A stretch of 64,000 nucleotides of DNA from Defluviibacillus sp043739385 (GCA_043739385.1 JAYUED010000178.1:19990-83989); one strand, 5' to 3'; positions 16,327 through 25,772 are shown, counted from the first letter of the stretch. A program made the numbers and translations. The notes: a model not told the origin generated them from the letters alone.

Positions 16327-17400
16327 TCGCAAAGTTGCACCTCTCGTTTTCACTCACACTCAGCGTCGATCGACCCGTGCGCTGGTACGGATCCATTACT
16401 CGCCACTTCAGTGGTTGGCAGCTACGCATCGGATGGCTCCTTTCAGTACAACGGTGCCTCCTTCGGCATCCGTATGAAAAATGGCACTAGCGGTACTCGA
16501 AGTGGCAACGACGGTGCCTTCGATGACATCAAAGTGCTGGATGCGACACCGCAGCTCGACAAGTCGTTCTCGCCAGTCAACCAAGTGGTAGGGCAGGCAT
16601 CCACCCTGACCTTGACAATCACCAACACCACCGACCTGGCGTCGAAGAATGGCTGGTCGTTCACCGACACCTTGCCGGCTGGGCTTGTAATGACCACGCC
16701 AGCTGTAACTACCACCACATGTCCGGCGGGCATTGTTGTCACCGCGGCGGATGGCGGTAACACGGTTGCCGTTACTGGGGGGAGTCTCACCGCCGGGGCC
16801 GGGACGGCGAGTTGTAATGTGACGGTGGCGGTCACGTCGAACTCAAGCGGCACTTACACCAACAACGCGTCGAATATCACGTCGTCCGTGGGCCTTAACC
16901 CGCCTGGCAGCGCATCGGTGACGTTCGGAAATCCGAGTGCGGACATGAGCACCACGCTCAGCCTGCCTCTGGGTGCGGCAGTGGGGAGCACAGTGAACGG
17001 CAGCTTCACCTGTAGCAATCGCGGACCCAATAGCGCCTCAGCGGCGACTTGCAGCATTACCGGCTTGCCCGCTGCCGCGACCATCAGCTGCACCCCATCG
17101 GTACCCACAGCAACCTCCCTGGTCGCCGGCGGCTCGGTGGTCTGCAACGCGAGTTTCATCATGCCCACCACGGTGACGGCCACGGCAACGGGGGGCAGTG
17201 CCACGCCTGACCCAGACCTAAGAAACAACAGCGCAGCCGCAATAGTTGGTAGTACTCCAGCCGCGATTGCTGCGGCCGCAGCGGCAGCAGCAATCGCGGC
17301 GAACGCGGTGCCGATGAATGAACCGTGGATGATTGTGTCGCTGATCTTGTTGTTGGCTGGGGTTGTGGGCACCCGGCAGGCTGTACGCAGAAAGCGTTAA
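16327..17400 (+). pseudogene. 5'-truncated surface protein with DUF11-like repeat and C-terminal sorting signal
   Basis: The frame is open from just after a stop at 16324 to 17400 and reads in the middle of a domain (DPCAGTDPLLATSV...NGASFGIRMKNG) with no signal peptide. It contains one or two DUF11-like beta-sandwich modules (LDKSFSPVNQVVGQASTLT, SFTDTLPAGL). It ends with an Ala-rich linker, VPMNEPW, a transmembrane helix and RRKR, which resembles an IPTL/PEP-CTERM type sorting tail. Full-length relatives are large secreted proteins. The only starts are internal (GTG 16411, ATG 16474), so I read it as a 3' gene remnant. An expressed short protein is not excluded. Confidence 0.7.
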
Positions 17401-17417
17401 GAGTGCCTAGAGGTAAC

Positions 17418-17466
17418 AAGGGCAATTTTTGCCCTTAAATCTATGAAGCACTTAAGGTTCGTGCTT
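17418..17466 (+). terminator. Two consecutive terminator-like hairpins after the surface-protein remnant
   Basis: AAGGGCAA/TTGCCCTT (17418-17436, 3-base loop) is followed by AAGCAC/GTGCTT (17446-17466) with a short T-tract. They lie directly after the stop at 17400. Confidence 0.6.
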
Positions 17467-17615
17467 TTAGATGGCGCGGATTTTTTTAAAACCCAGTGAC
17501 AAGGCGATCATTCCACGATGAGTGCCACCAGCGCGACCATAACTGGACACCAAATGGATTGATGGAGCCGACCAGGGCCTAGAGCGAGCGAAGCTGGAAG
17601 CTGCTCTAAGAAACG
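17467..17615. other. Non-coding spacer, possible gene remnant
   Basis: No supported gene is present. On the minus strand a frame without a start codon ends with TAA at about 17469 and looks protein-like (HRGMIALSLGFKKIRAI). It could be the tail of a lost gene next to the truncated surface-protein gene, but I do not recognise it. A bulged AGAGC.../...GCTCT inverted repeat lies near 17580-17610. Confidence 0.3.
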
Positions 17616-17640
17616 AAAAAGCCACCCAAATAAAGGTGGC
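17616..17640 (-). terminator. Second terminator downstream of tRNA-Val
   Basis: On the minus strand GCCACC pairs with GGTGGC across an 8-base loop and is followed by TTTTTCG. Confidence 0.75.
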
Positions 17641-17660
17641 TTAGTGAGAAAATGGAACTA

Positions 17661-17719
17661 AAAAATTTCGCCAGAAGTTTCCCGAGTTTTGAAGACTGGT
17701 TTTCTTCAAAAGGAAACTT
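17661..17719 (-). terminator. Long hairpin immediately 3' of tRNA-Val
   Basis: Starting at the first base after CCA, AAGTTTCC plus TTTTGAAGA pairs with TCTTCAAAA plus GGAAACTT: 17 pairs with one 4-base bulge and a 7-base loop. A T-run follows about 10 bases later. It is probably both a terminator and a guide for 3'-end processing. Confidence 0.65.
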
Positions 17720-17796
17720 TGGTAGGCGCGATTGGACTCGAACCAACGACCCCCACCATGTCAAGGTGGTGCTCTAACCAGCTGAGCTACGCGCCT
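17720..17796 (-). tRNA. tRNA-Val(GAC)
   Basis: The 77-base tRNA has the acceptor stem AGGCGCG/CGCGCCT, the D-arm GCTCAGCTGGTTAGAGC, and the anticodon stem CCACC/GGTGG around TTGACAT (anticodon GAC). It has the T-arm GGTTCGAGTCC and an encoded CCA. A near-consensus promoter lies upstream and two hairpins lie downstream, so it is a single-gene transcript. Confidence 0.97.
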
Positions 17797-17813
17797 AAGT
17801 ATCTAAGCCTCAA

Positions 17814-17843
17814 ATTATAGCATTACTTCTACAGCCAATTCAA
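17814..17843 (-). promoter_or_regulatory. Promoter of tRNA-Val
   Basis: On the minus strand TTGAAT (17843-17838) is followed after 18 bases by a perfect TATAAT (17819-17814) with an extended TGC. It is 17 bases upstream of the mature tRNA 5' end. Confidence 0.7.
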
Positions 17844-17874
17844 AAGCTGCAACGTGATGCAACAAAAATCAGTA

Positions 17875-20079
17875 TCACCGCCGCCGTGCCCCACGTACAC
17901 CGGACACCTCTCCCACCAAACCCAGCACACGGCTCAAGCGTGCTGAATCTGCAACTTCCACGGTGAATGTCATCCACGCCGTGTGCTTGACGGACTGTGT
18001 CTGCACCCCTATCACGTTCATTTTTTCTTTGGCAAACACTTCTGAGATATCACGCAGCAGGCCCTGACGGTCAGCGGCTTCTACTGCCACATCCACCGGA
18101 TAAACCTGGGAGGCTGTTCCGGTTACGCCAGACTTGGGTTGTCCCCATGCCACTTCGATCACACGCTCGCCATTGCGGGCGATAAGCTCACGCAGATTGC
18201 TGCAATCTGCACGGTGAATACTGACACCCTTGCCTCGTGTGACGAAACCTTCAATACGATCGGGCGGCACCGGTTTGCAGCATTTGGCGAGTTGCGTCAG
18301 TAGCGAATCAACACCAACAACCAGCACGCCACCTTTGGCATTGCTGTCAGGTGGGCGGGGCTTTTTCAGCAGCAGGTAGTCGTCTTGCGTCAACACCGGC
18401 TCTGGTGGACGCAGTACGTTTTCAATACTGCGCAGTGACAACTCGTCTTTGCCCACCACCTCGAATAATGCATCTGCTGACTTAAAGCCCAGTTGATCGG
18501 CTAAATCCTCCAGCCGAAGCGCAGTTTTACCTTCGCGTTGCAGCAGTTTTTCAACCGCTTCGCGGCCTCGGGCTATCGTCTCATGGGCAATTTGGGCATT
18601 GAACCAAGCCCGCACTTTGGCTTTGGCGCGGTGGCTGGCCATGTAGCCCAGCTCGGGGTTCAGCCAGTCCCGTGATGGCCCTACGTGGGTCCCGCTGTCT
18701 TTCACAGCCATGATCTCTACGCTCTGGCCGTTTTTAAGGGGCGTGTTGAGCGGCACCAATACGCCGTCCACCCTCGCTCCCCGACAGCGGTGGCCCAGGC
18801 TGGTGTGGACGGTGTAGGCAAAATCTACAGCCGTGGCCCCTTGCGGCAGCTCAATGACCGCCGCCTCAGGCGTCAGCACATAGATACGGTCTTCAAACAG
18901 ACCTTGGAGGCCTTGGGCTTGGGTGGTTTCGGTGAGATCGCGCTCCCAGGCCAGCAACTGGCGCAGCACGGCAATTTTGTTATCGTAATCACCAGTGGCC
19001 GACACACCCGCGTAGCCTTTTGTGCCTGCCTCTTTGTAAGCCCAGTGCGCAGCCACGCCGTGCTCGGCATGGTCGTGCATGGCTTGGGTACGAATTTGAA
19101 CCTCTAAGGCTCGGCCCTCAGCATCACGAACCACGGTATGCAGGGACTGGTAGCCGTTGGACTTAGGTTTAGCAATGTAATCGTCAAACTCATGCTCAAC
19201 TGGCACAAACACTGAGTGAACGTAGGCCAGAACGTTATAACAATCGACCGATTCGGGCACTACTACACGCAACGCCTGCACATCAAACACTTCTTCAAAC
19301 GCCAGCGACTTTTGCCGCATTTTTTTGACAATACTGAAAATATGTTTAGGCCGTCCTTGCACCGTAGCCCGGATGCCTAATGCGGCCAACGCCGCTTCCA
19401 GTCCAGAGCGTAGACTTTCCACAGCAGCCTCACGCTCACCACGCTTGGCATCGAGCTTGCGTGCCACATCGCGGTAGGTTTGAGGCTCCAAGAAGCGGAA
19501 CGACAGGTCTTCCATCTCCCACTTAATTTGCCAAATACCTAAACGATTGGCCAGCGCAGCGAACACCTCGAGCGATTCTTTTGCCAAACTGGGTGGCACT
19601 GGTAGCTTGGTCGCAGCGAAGTGACGCAATGTTTGCAGCCGCGATGCCAAATGCAGCAAGATGACGCGCAAATCCTTGGAAAACGCCAGCAGCATCTTGC
19701 GCACGCTCTCAGTCTGCGAGGCTGTGGAGTCCGAACCCAATGCTGAAGAGGCGCCTGCTTGATGGGCCTGCTGCTGCACGCGGACCAGTTGCGTGGTGGC
19801 AAGGGCCAAATCGGTCAAGCTATCGCCAAAAGCTTTAGAAATGACATCGCGCGGCCGGTTCAGATGCTCGCAGGCATAAACCAAATAGGCGGCAGCCTGC
19901 AAAGTAGGTGCGCCGCCTATGGCCGCCACGATAGCCGCTACAGCATCGGCGTGCGACAGCACGTTCTCACCCGTGTCCAAAAGCTCACCCGCCAGCAGCG
20001 GCGCGGCAAAGCTGCGGGCGTGGTGCAGCGTATGCAAGCCTTCGCGAGCAATGTCTGGCGTGGCAGCGACGTCAGTCAT
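17875..20079 (-). CDS. relA: GTP pyrophosphokinase RelA
   Basis: RelA makes (p)ppGpp on ribosomes stalled with uncharged tRNA. The N-terminal HD region is degenerate (AAAYLVYACEHLNRP, no intact His-Asp pair), as in monofunctional RelA. The synthetase domain has FDVQALRVVV and the acidic EFDDY motif near residue 300, which marks the RelA rather than the bifunctional SpoT type. A TGS domain (DRIYVLTPEAAVIELPQGAT), a zinc-finger-like region (LAKCCKPVPPDRIEGFVTRG) and a C-terminal ACT domain follow. The length of 734 residues is typical. The start ATG has no clear ribosome binding site. Confidence 0.94.
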   Translation of the reverse strand: MTDVAATPDIAREGLHTLHHARSFAAPLLAGELLDTGENVLSHADAVAAIVAAIGGAPTLQAAAYLVYACEHLNRPRDVISKAFGDSLTDLALATTQLVRVQQQAHQAGASSALGSDSTASQTESVRKMLLAFSKDLRVILLHLASRLQTLRHFAATKLPVPPSLAKESLEVFAALANRLGIWQIKWEMEDLSFRFLEPQTYRDVARKLDAKRGEREAAVESLRSGLEAALAALGIRATVQGRPKHIFSIVKKMRQKSLAFEEVFDVQALRVVVPESVDCYNVLAYVHSVFVPVEHEFDDYIAKPKSNGYQSLHTVVRDAEGRALEVQIRTQAMHDHAEHGVAAHWAYKEAGTKGYAGVSATGDYDNKIAVLRQLLAWERDLTETTQAQGLQGLFEDRIYVLTPEAAVIELPQGATAVDFAYTVHTSLGHRCRGARVDGVLVPLNTPLKNGQSVEIMAVKDSGTHVGPSRDWLNPELGYMASHRAKAKVRAWFNAQIAHETIARGREAVEKLLQREGKTALRLEDLADQLGFKSADALFEVVGKDELSLRSIENVLRPPEPVLTQDDYLLLKKPRPPDSNAKGGVLVVGVDSLLTQLAKCCKPVPPDRIEGFVTRGKGVSIHRADCSNLRELIARNGERVIEVAWGQPKSGVTGTASQVYPVDVAVEAADRQGLLRDISEVFAKEKMNVIGVQTQSVKHTAWMTFTVEVADSARLSRVLGLVGEVSGVRGARRR

Positions 20080-20119
20080 CGGTCAATCGTTGTTCATTCA
20101 TCCGTATTAGTCAAGCAGA

Positions 20120-21073
20120 TCAAGCCAACAACCACTGCGACACCGCGCTGGTTTGGTCGGTGGCGATCAGCGTCGGTGCATGGCCAACACCCTCGAATTC
20201 CACCAAGGTTGCTTTGGGCCCACGTTGCGTCATCGCTAACGCCGTGGCGGGCGAAAGCAAATCAGACACTTTGCCCCTTGTCAGCAATACCTGCGCGGTA
20301 ATTTGGTCGTACAGTTGCCACAGCATTGCCTCGCCAGCTTGGGCTGATTCTTCGGTGAGGGACTTGAATGGCAGGGCGATGGCCGGGTCGTAATGCAGCG
20401 TTACGGTGTGGTCGGCATCCCTGGCAATGGATTTCACCATATGGCGACTGAGTTCCAGCCACTGTGTCGGGGTATGGGGCCCAAAGCTGCTGGAGATGGC
20501 CCACATTGCGTCCGCTGCATCCTGCACTGTGGCAAAGCGCCCGGTGTTGCCCAAATAAGTGCCTATGCGCTGCAACGCTTGCCACTGGATCACTGGCCCC
20601 ACATCATTAAGCACCAATCGACGCACTGGCACGGGCAATGGCAAACCGGGTTGCCCTGCAATCACAATACCAATCAAACCGCCCATACTGGTACCTACCC
20701 AGTCCAGTGTGGCGATGGGCGCTTGGCTGTGCAGCTGGGCAATCAAAGTCAGCATGTCAGCGGCATAACTGGGCACTTGGTAGCCGGACGGGTCGGGCAG
20801 CCAATCGCTTTTACCGCGCCCCACTACATCAGGGCAGATCACTCGCACATCACCACCGGACGTGCCACCTGCAGCATCACACAGCACTTGAGCAAGCACA
20901 TCGAAGTCCCGACCTTGGCGCGACAGGCCATGAACGCAAACAATGACATGCGCGCTGTCCGCCTTGCCCCATTGCCAGTAGGCCATTTTGTGTGTGGCGG
21001 ATGAGACCTCACTGGGAACCTGCCCTGGAAGGGGGTCAGCACAAGCAACAAAGTGGAGCGTAGGTTCAGACAT
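20120..21073 (-). CDS. Alpha/beta-fold hydrolase
   Basis: The fold is shown by the early strand VIVCVHGLSRQGRDFD with an oxyanion HG motif. The nucleophile elbow GTSMGG follows LDWV, an Asp-containing region comes after the cap, and the C-terminal catalytic His is in VEFEGVGHAPTL. The substrate is unknown. I chose ATG 21073 (MSEPTLHFVACADP, 317 residues); an in-frame ATG at 21118 would add 15 residues unlike the family. It sits 40 bases downstream of the SIMPL gene boundary region and upstream of relA. Confidence 0.87.
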   Translation of the reverse strand: MSEPTLHFVACADPLPGQVPSEVSSATHKMAYWQWGKADSAHVIVCVHGLSRQGRDFDVLAQVLCDAAGGTSGGDVRVICPDVVGRGKSDWLPDPSGYQVPSYAADMLTLIAQLHSQAPIATLDWVGTSMGGLIGIVIAGQPGLPLPVPVRRLVLNDVGPVIQWQALQRIGTYLGNTGRFATVQDAADAMWAISSSFGPHTPTQWLELSRHMVKSIARDADHTVTLHYDPAIALPFKSLTEESAQAGEAMLWQLYDQITAQVLLTRGKVSDLLSPATALAMTQRGPKATLVEFEGVGHAPTLIATDQTSAVSQWLLA

Positions 21074-21135
21074 AGTGAATGCAAGCGATTGAAATTGAAA
21101 CCAAAGGTCAAATACCAAAGCATTCTAGGCTGGCC

Positions 21136-21846
21136 TCACTTCAGCTGAACTGTTCCGCTTACCGTCACAACCACCGATGCCTTGCCCGCTTCCACTGGCA
21201 CGGCATCGTCCGCAGCCATGGATTTCGCCGCCATCGCCATCATGCGTGGACGGGGTGTGAAACCTTGATCGTTGGCGTTCACAGACACCTCGCGCAGCGT
21301 GTAACCACTGAAGCCAAAGCTCTTGGCGATCTCATTCGCCTTGATTTTGAACCGCTCAATAGCGGTGGCTTGCACATCAGCCTCAGCCTTTTGGCGCTGC
21401 TCGCGACTAAGCGAGAAACTGACGCTGCCCATCGTCAACGTTTGTATCTTGCCCGCTGTGCTGCTGATACGCGCAAAGTCTTTTCCCTCCAACACCAACT
21501 CCGCCGTACCCACCCAGCCGTTCAACTTGCCCTCCTTGCCATAGCGCGGATAAAGGCTGAAGTTCCCCGTGCGCACGTCCATCTGGCCGGGCAAGGCGGA
21601 TTTTTTTGCCTCCATCAAGGCCGTGTCCAGGGCCGTTTTGAGCTGAGTTTGTACGGTACCGGCATCCGCACCGTCTTTGCTGGTGTTTAGGCTGATGCTG
21701 AGGGTGTCTTGTTGTACCTCAACAGCAGCACTGGAGGACAACTGCACCCCATTTAATTGCGGTGGATTATTTTGGGCGAATACGCCGCTTGCGCTTGCCA
21801 ACAGGGCAATAGCAGCTATGGTTTTTGTTGTTTTTGTAGATTTCAT
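21136..21846 (-). CDS. SIMPL-domain (DUF541) periplasmic protein
   Basis: Residues 1-24 form a signal peptide (KTIAAIALLASASGVFAQ). The rest is a SIMPL/DUF541 domain, seen in LSSSAAVEVQQDTLSISL, the central VGTAELVLEGKDFARISS, and the C-terminal KASVVVTVSGTVQLK. The family includes E. coli YggE, which lowers oxidative stress by an unknown mechanism. The length of 236 residues is typical. It follows the DUF1501 gene on the same strand with a 61-base gap. Confidence 0.9.
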   Translation of the reverse strand: MKSTKTTKTIAAIALLASASGVFAQNNPPQLNGVQLSSSAAVEVQQDTLSISLNTSKDGADAGTVQTQLKTALDTALMEAKKSALPGQMDVRTGNFSLYPRYGKEGKLNGWVGTAELVLEGKDFARISSTAGKIQTLTMGSVSFSLSREQRQKAEADVQATAIERFKIKANEIAKSFGFSGYTLREVSVNANDQGFTPRPRMMAMAAKSMAADDAVPVEAGKASVVVTVSGTVQLK

Positions 21847-21907
21847 GGGCTATAAATTGTTTACTAATAGATTTAAAAATTAACTGTGCAGTGCCTTTTG
21901 TCGCGGT

Positions 21908-23131
21908 TCAGGCTCTCAGAAATTTGACCGTCTCAAACTGTCCGCGAACTACCAGTTCAGGCTTCACGCCCCACCAGTCTTGCGCGACAGTGGCGTAAAG
22001 CTGGCGAAAATCAGTGGTGTAGTACAGGTTTTGCGCACTGTCCAGCCGGTTGAAATCAGGCTCCTGGCCGTACAAGCCTCCACGCACCGCTCCTCCGGCT
22101 ACAAAATGCGGTGCGCTGGTACCGTGGTCTGTGCCGTTTGAGTTATTTTGCCGCGCCCTACGACCAAACTCACTGAAAGTCATCACCACAGTGCGATCCC
22201 AGGCATTCAACTCGGTCAGCGAGCCTTTTAGAGCGGCTATGCCTTCGCCTAGCTGGCGCATCAGGTTGGCGTGGGTACCCAGCTGGTTTTGGTGGGTGTC
22301 AAAACTGCCCAGGCTGAGCGTAATGACGGGCACACCGCCCTGCCCTGTGCCTACGCTGGCTCGCTGGCTCGCGACGACTTGTGCGGCGGCGCGAATGCTG
22401 TTGCCAAAAGCACCTTGCGGAAATGGCGTCACAAAATTAAATTTCTCACCACGCAAACCTGCTGCGGCTTGGCTGATATTGTTTTCAACTTGGAGCATAT
22501 GGCGCAACGCAGCGTTGCCCGTGGTGGGCATGGCGCTGGCGAAACGGGCCTGGTTAACGAAGGCTTCTGGGTTGTTTAGCGACACGGCGCGTGCACCGGC
22601 CAGTGGGCCGAAATCGTTCATACCAATCAGCACGCCCTCGGCTGTGAACGGGGTTGTCCCGTATCCAGCCTTCATCGCCCGGGCAACCCAGCCGTCGTCC
22701 AAGGTTTCATTCGATTTAGAAGCACTTTCCCAAATCTCGATAGACCGGAAATGCGACAGATTTGGCTGCGGATAGCCCACGCCTTGCATCACAGCAAGCT
22801 CGTTCTTCTCCCACAACGGCACCAACGCTTTTAGCTCGGGGTGCAAGCCGACGCGGCTGTCGATTTTGAGTACATCTTCAGACTTGATGGCGAGACTGGT
22901 GCGCATCGCCGCGTACTGCGGATTGGCATACGGCACGACTGTGTTCAGGCCGTCATTGCCACCTTTAAGCTCGATAAGCACCAGGATACGGTCAGCGGCG
23001 CTGGCAGCGCGTTGGGTGACGCTTTGGGCCCAGCCCGGTGCGTGGGCGCACAGCAGCGCAACGCCAGTGGCCGCCCCCAGGAAACGGGCTGAGTGGGTTA
23101 ACAACTGTCTGCGGTTCAGGTAAGCATTCAT
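21908..23131 (-). CDS. DUF1501 protein with twin-arginine signal
   Basis: The N-terminus NRRQLLTHSARFLGAATGVALLCAHAPGWAQ is a Tat-type signal with a double Arg. The mature protein is a DUF1501 domain (LIELKGGNDGLNTVVPYANPQY, SLGSFDTHQNQLGTHANLMRQLGEGI, VMTFSEFGRRARQNNSNGTDHGTSAP). This family belongs to the alkaline-phosphatase/sulfatase-like fold; its function is unknown. AAGGAA precedes the ATG. It lies 69 bases after the DUF1800 gene. The pair recurs widely and is assumed to act together outside the cytoplasm. Confidence 0.9.
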   Translation of the reverse strand: MNAYLNRRQLLTHSARFLGAATGVALLCAHAPGWAQSVTQRAASAADRILVLIELKGGNDGLNTVVPYANPQYAAMRTSLAIKSEDVLKIDSRVGLHPELKALVPLWEKNELAVMQGVGYPQPNLSHFRSIEIWESASKSNETLDDGWVARAMKAGYGTTPFTAEGVLIGMNDFGPLAGARAVSLNNPEAFVNQARFASAMPTTGNAALRHMLQVENNISQAAAGLRGEKFNFVTPFPQGAFGNSIRAAAQVVASQRASVGTGQGGVPVITLSLGSFDTHQNQLGTHANLMRQLGEGIAALKGSLTELNAWDRTVVMTFSEFGRRARQNNSNGTDHGTSAPHFVAGGAVRGGLYGQEPDFNRLDSAQNLYYTTDFRQLYATVAQDWWGVKPELVVRGQFETVKFLRA

Positions 23132-23200
23132 GTTTTTTCCTTGAGCCTTGGAGTATGTTTAAGGAATCTGTTTTACGAATATGTTGAAGCGTTGTTGCGT

Positions 23201-24799
23201 TTACTTGAGCTGATAAGCCGGGTCTAAAGTCAGCGTGCGCAAATAAGCCACTCCCACCGTACCAGCCGCTATCGAATGTGTAGCATGTACAGCAAGTAAG
23301 GTGTGCTCCAGCTGTGCTTTCAACTCATCGGACGGTTCGCGATCGGCATGGCCACCGTAGGTCTCTAGCCAGCGTTCTGGGTCAAAAGTAATACGCGCCA
23401 TGGCTTCGGCTACGCGCAGCACGCCATCACGGCCTAACAGGTTCAGCATTTGCTGGTTGCCACCTCGGCCCTGGGTACCTCCGGCAAACTCGGCTTTCAT
23501 GGCTTGCTTTGGTGAGTTCGTAGCGGCCATGCTTGCGCTCTGGGGTGCTTCCATCGTCATCCCGGATGCGGGCATAGCCAACGGCGCGGTTTTGGACTCG
23601 TCTTTCAACTCCACGGCACGAAACAGCTGCTCTGTGAAGCGCTTGCGCTCCAGCAAACTGGTCGCGTTAATCCAATCGGTGTAGCCAGGCCAGCCTTTCA
23701 CGTTGGGCGGCACCAACAAGTTTTGGCCAAGTTGGGCGGATTTGAGGGCCAGCGGCGTTACATCGGTTGCAGTGAAGCCAAACTGCCGCACCGTACCCAC
23801 GATTAAATCCACCGGGGACTTGATGAGGCTACCCCGGTTGTCTTCCGCCCAAAAAGTGTCGCAAAGCAGCAGCGACCGTAAAGCAGCACTGATGTCATAT
23901 CCGCTGCGACGAAAATCATCGCTTGCACGCACCCAATCAGCATGCTCCACGACGGATTCAGTAGCAGAAGACAGAGTGGGGGAAACAAACTCTCGCCACA
24001 GTTTGCCAACAACAAAACGGGAGGCCGCCGGTTGGGTCAGCATCACGTCCAGCGCTTGGTCGCCGTCCAGATTACCTGTAACACCCAGCAGGGTCTTACT
24101 GCCGTTGTCGTGAAATACTGGACGGAATTTAAAACTGAAGTCATCGCGCTCCACACTCCAGCCAGTGAAGGCGCGAGCAGCTTCCTTGATATCTTGCTCG
24201 GTGTAGCCTCCTAGGCCCGCCGCGGTTTGGCTGGACTCACCCAGTACAAAAAGCTCCATAACCTCACGGGCGAAATTCTCATTTGGAGCCTCTTTGCGGC
24301 TATTGGCGCCATCCAGATAAATCAACATTGCGGGGTTTTTGGCCACGGCGTGCAATAGCGCACTGAAGTTCCCCAGCGCGTTGGCGCGCAGCACCTGCTG
24401 CTGCTGCCACATAGCTTGAGAGCGGATCACTTTTTGTTGGGACGTTGCGAAGTGGTTGTGCCAAAACAGCACCATCCGCTCGGCCAGCGGCGTGCGGGTC
24501 TCCACCATCTCGCGCAGCCACCAGGATTTAAGCTCCAAGCCTTCACGCAACTGTTGCTGGCGTGCGGCTTGCTGCTCTTCGCGGGATTTGAGGTAGGCCT
24601 GCGGTATAGGTGGAGGCGCGTTGACGAACTGCGGCAGGGGGTTCAGCGTACGTGCAGATTTGGCCTCAGCCAGCAGCGTGTTTACGGCAAAATCTGCGGA
24701 CTTCCCCACCCAGCGGTCTACCTCAGCTTGAGTGGGTGCAAAACCAGTACGCACCAGCAGATGCCGTGCGTCGGAGCGAGTCAATGCCGTATTTTTCAT
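23201..24799 (-). CDS. DUF1800 domain protein
   Basis: The 532-residue product matches DUF1800 throughout: an N-terminal DARHLLVRTGFAPTQAEVDR, the central WWLREMVETRTPLAERMVLFWHNHFATS, NENFAREVMELFVLG, and LLVPPNVKGWPGYTDWI. No signal peptide is evident. The function is unknown; in most genomes the gene precedes a DUF1501 gene, as here. Residues about 395-440 (Met/Ala/Gln-rich) look like a disordered insert. A 17-nt palindrome is located near the 3' end. It is first of a three-gene unit, divergent from ompR. Confidence 0.9.
   Translation of the reverse strand: MKNTALTRSDARHLLVRTGFAPTQAEVDRWVGKSADFAVNTLLAEAKSARTLNPLPQFVNAPPPIPQAYLKSREEQQAARQQQLREGLELKSWWLREMVETRTPLAERMVLFWHNHFATSQQKVIRSQAMWQQQQVLRANALGNFSALLHAVAKNPAMLIYLDGANSRKEAPNENFAREVMELFVLGESSQTAAGLGGYTEQDIKEAARAFTGWSVERDDFSFKFRPVFHDNGSKTLLGVTGNLDGDQALDVMLTQPAASRFVVGKLWREFVSPTLSSATESVVEHADWVRASDDFRRSGYDISAALRSLLLCDTFWAEDNRGSLIKSPVDLIVGTVRQFGFTATDVTPLALKSAQLGQNLLVPPNVKGWPGYTDWINATSLLERKRFTEQLFRAVELKDESKTAPLAMPASGMTMEAPQSASMAATNSPKQAMKAEFAGGTQGRGGNQQMLNLLGRDGVLRVAEAMARITFDPERWLETYGGHADREPSDELKAQLEHTLLAVHATHSIAAGTVGVAYLRTLTLDPAYQLK
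23268..23284. repeat. 17-nt palindrome GCTAT-N7-GTAGC in the DUF1800 gene
   Basis: Spacer CGAATGT; one T-G wobble in the arms. The gene strand reads it in frame as Ala-Thr-His-Ser-Ile-Ala. Confidence 0.6.
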
Positions 24800-25040
24800 T
24801 GTTGTTGTCCAGAGCGTTTGGATTTAACGGTTCATTGTGAGAACGTGACGACTGCAGCACATGTAAATTCAATGTAAAACTATGAATTCAACTGAACTTA
24901 AACTTGTACTTGATATTTCAATTGAAACATTTGTAACGCTCACAACATTAGTCGGTGGAGTCGCAGACAATAGCGTCTCTTAGCAGGTTCTTTATGTCGA
25001 TGACAAAAGCTCATTTTTAGCGTTAAAAGATGCATAACAA

Positions 25041-25772
25041 ATGTTAAACACCGCCATCCACCGCGACAAAATCATGATCGTCGATGATGATCCTCGTTTG
25101 CGCGAACTGTTGCAGAGCTACCTAAATCAGCAAGGTTTTGACGTGGTCGGGGCAAACTGTGGCGCCGATTTGTCTCGCCTGTGGCCCACCGAGGCGCCCG
25201 ACCTGCTGGTACTTGATGTGATGATGCCAGGTGAAAGCGGGCTAGAGATTTGCCGCCGTTTGCGCTCTAGTATGGTCACCACGCCCATCATCATGCTGAC
25301 CGCCAAAAGCGAAGAACTTGACCGCATTGAGGGCCTGGAAGTGGGGGCAGATGACTATTTGGCTAAACCATTCAATCCTCGGGAGTTGCTGGCCCGCATC
25401 AATGCTGTGTTGCGACGCCGTCCCAGCCTGGAAGCGCCTGGGGCTCCAGCCAACAACCGTGAACTGGTGATATTCGGCTCATTCAGCTTTGATTTAGCCG
25501 CGCGCAAGCTACAACGCAATGGTGAAGAGTTACCCCTGACAACAGGTGAATACGCCATGCTCAAAACACTGGTTAGACACCCGCGCCAAACGCTAACCCG
25601 TGAAAAACTCGCCCTACTGACCCGTGGCCGCGACATCAAACCCACCGACCGTAGCTTGGATGTGCAGATTTCACGCCTTCGTCGGTTGATAGAAGAAGAC
25701 GCTACCTCCCCGCGCTACCTACAAACGGTGTGGGGTACAGGCTATGTCTTTGTACCCGATGGAAACGTCTAA
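25041..25772 (+). CDS. ompR: OmpR-family response regulator
   Basis: This is the response regulator of an osmosensing-type two-component system. The receiver domain has the acidic pocket Asp15-Asp17, phospho-acceptor Asp59 (LVLDVMMPG), the Thr/Ala in MLTAKS and Lys109 (LAKPFNPREL). The C-terminal winged helix (about 145-240) has TTGEYAMLKTLVRHPRQTLTREKL and RSLDVQISRLRRLIEED, close to E. coli OmpR. The 240-base upstream spacer is A/T-rich, with TTGAAA and TGTAAA-like elements, but no promoter is convincing. Its end overlaps envZ. Confidence 0.92.
   Translation: MLNTAIHRDKIMIVDDDPRLRELLQSYLNQQGFDVVGANCGADLSRLWPTEAPDLLVLDVMMPGESGLEICRRLRSSMVTTPIIMLTAKSEELDRIEGLEVGADDYLAKPFNPRELLARINAVLRRRPSLEAPGAPANNRELVIFGSFSFDLAARKLQRNGEELPLTTGEYAMLKTLVRHPRQTLTREKLALLTRGRDIKPTDRSLDVQISRLRRLIEEDATSPRYLQTVWGTGYVFVPDGNV

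Noticed and set aside
17469..17640. Minus-strand open frame ending HRGMIALSLGFKKIRAI as a gene
   Set aside because: It has no start codon or ribosome site and overlaps a terminator; at most it is a remnant.
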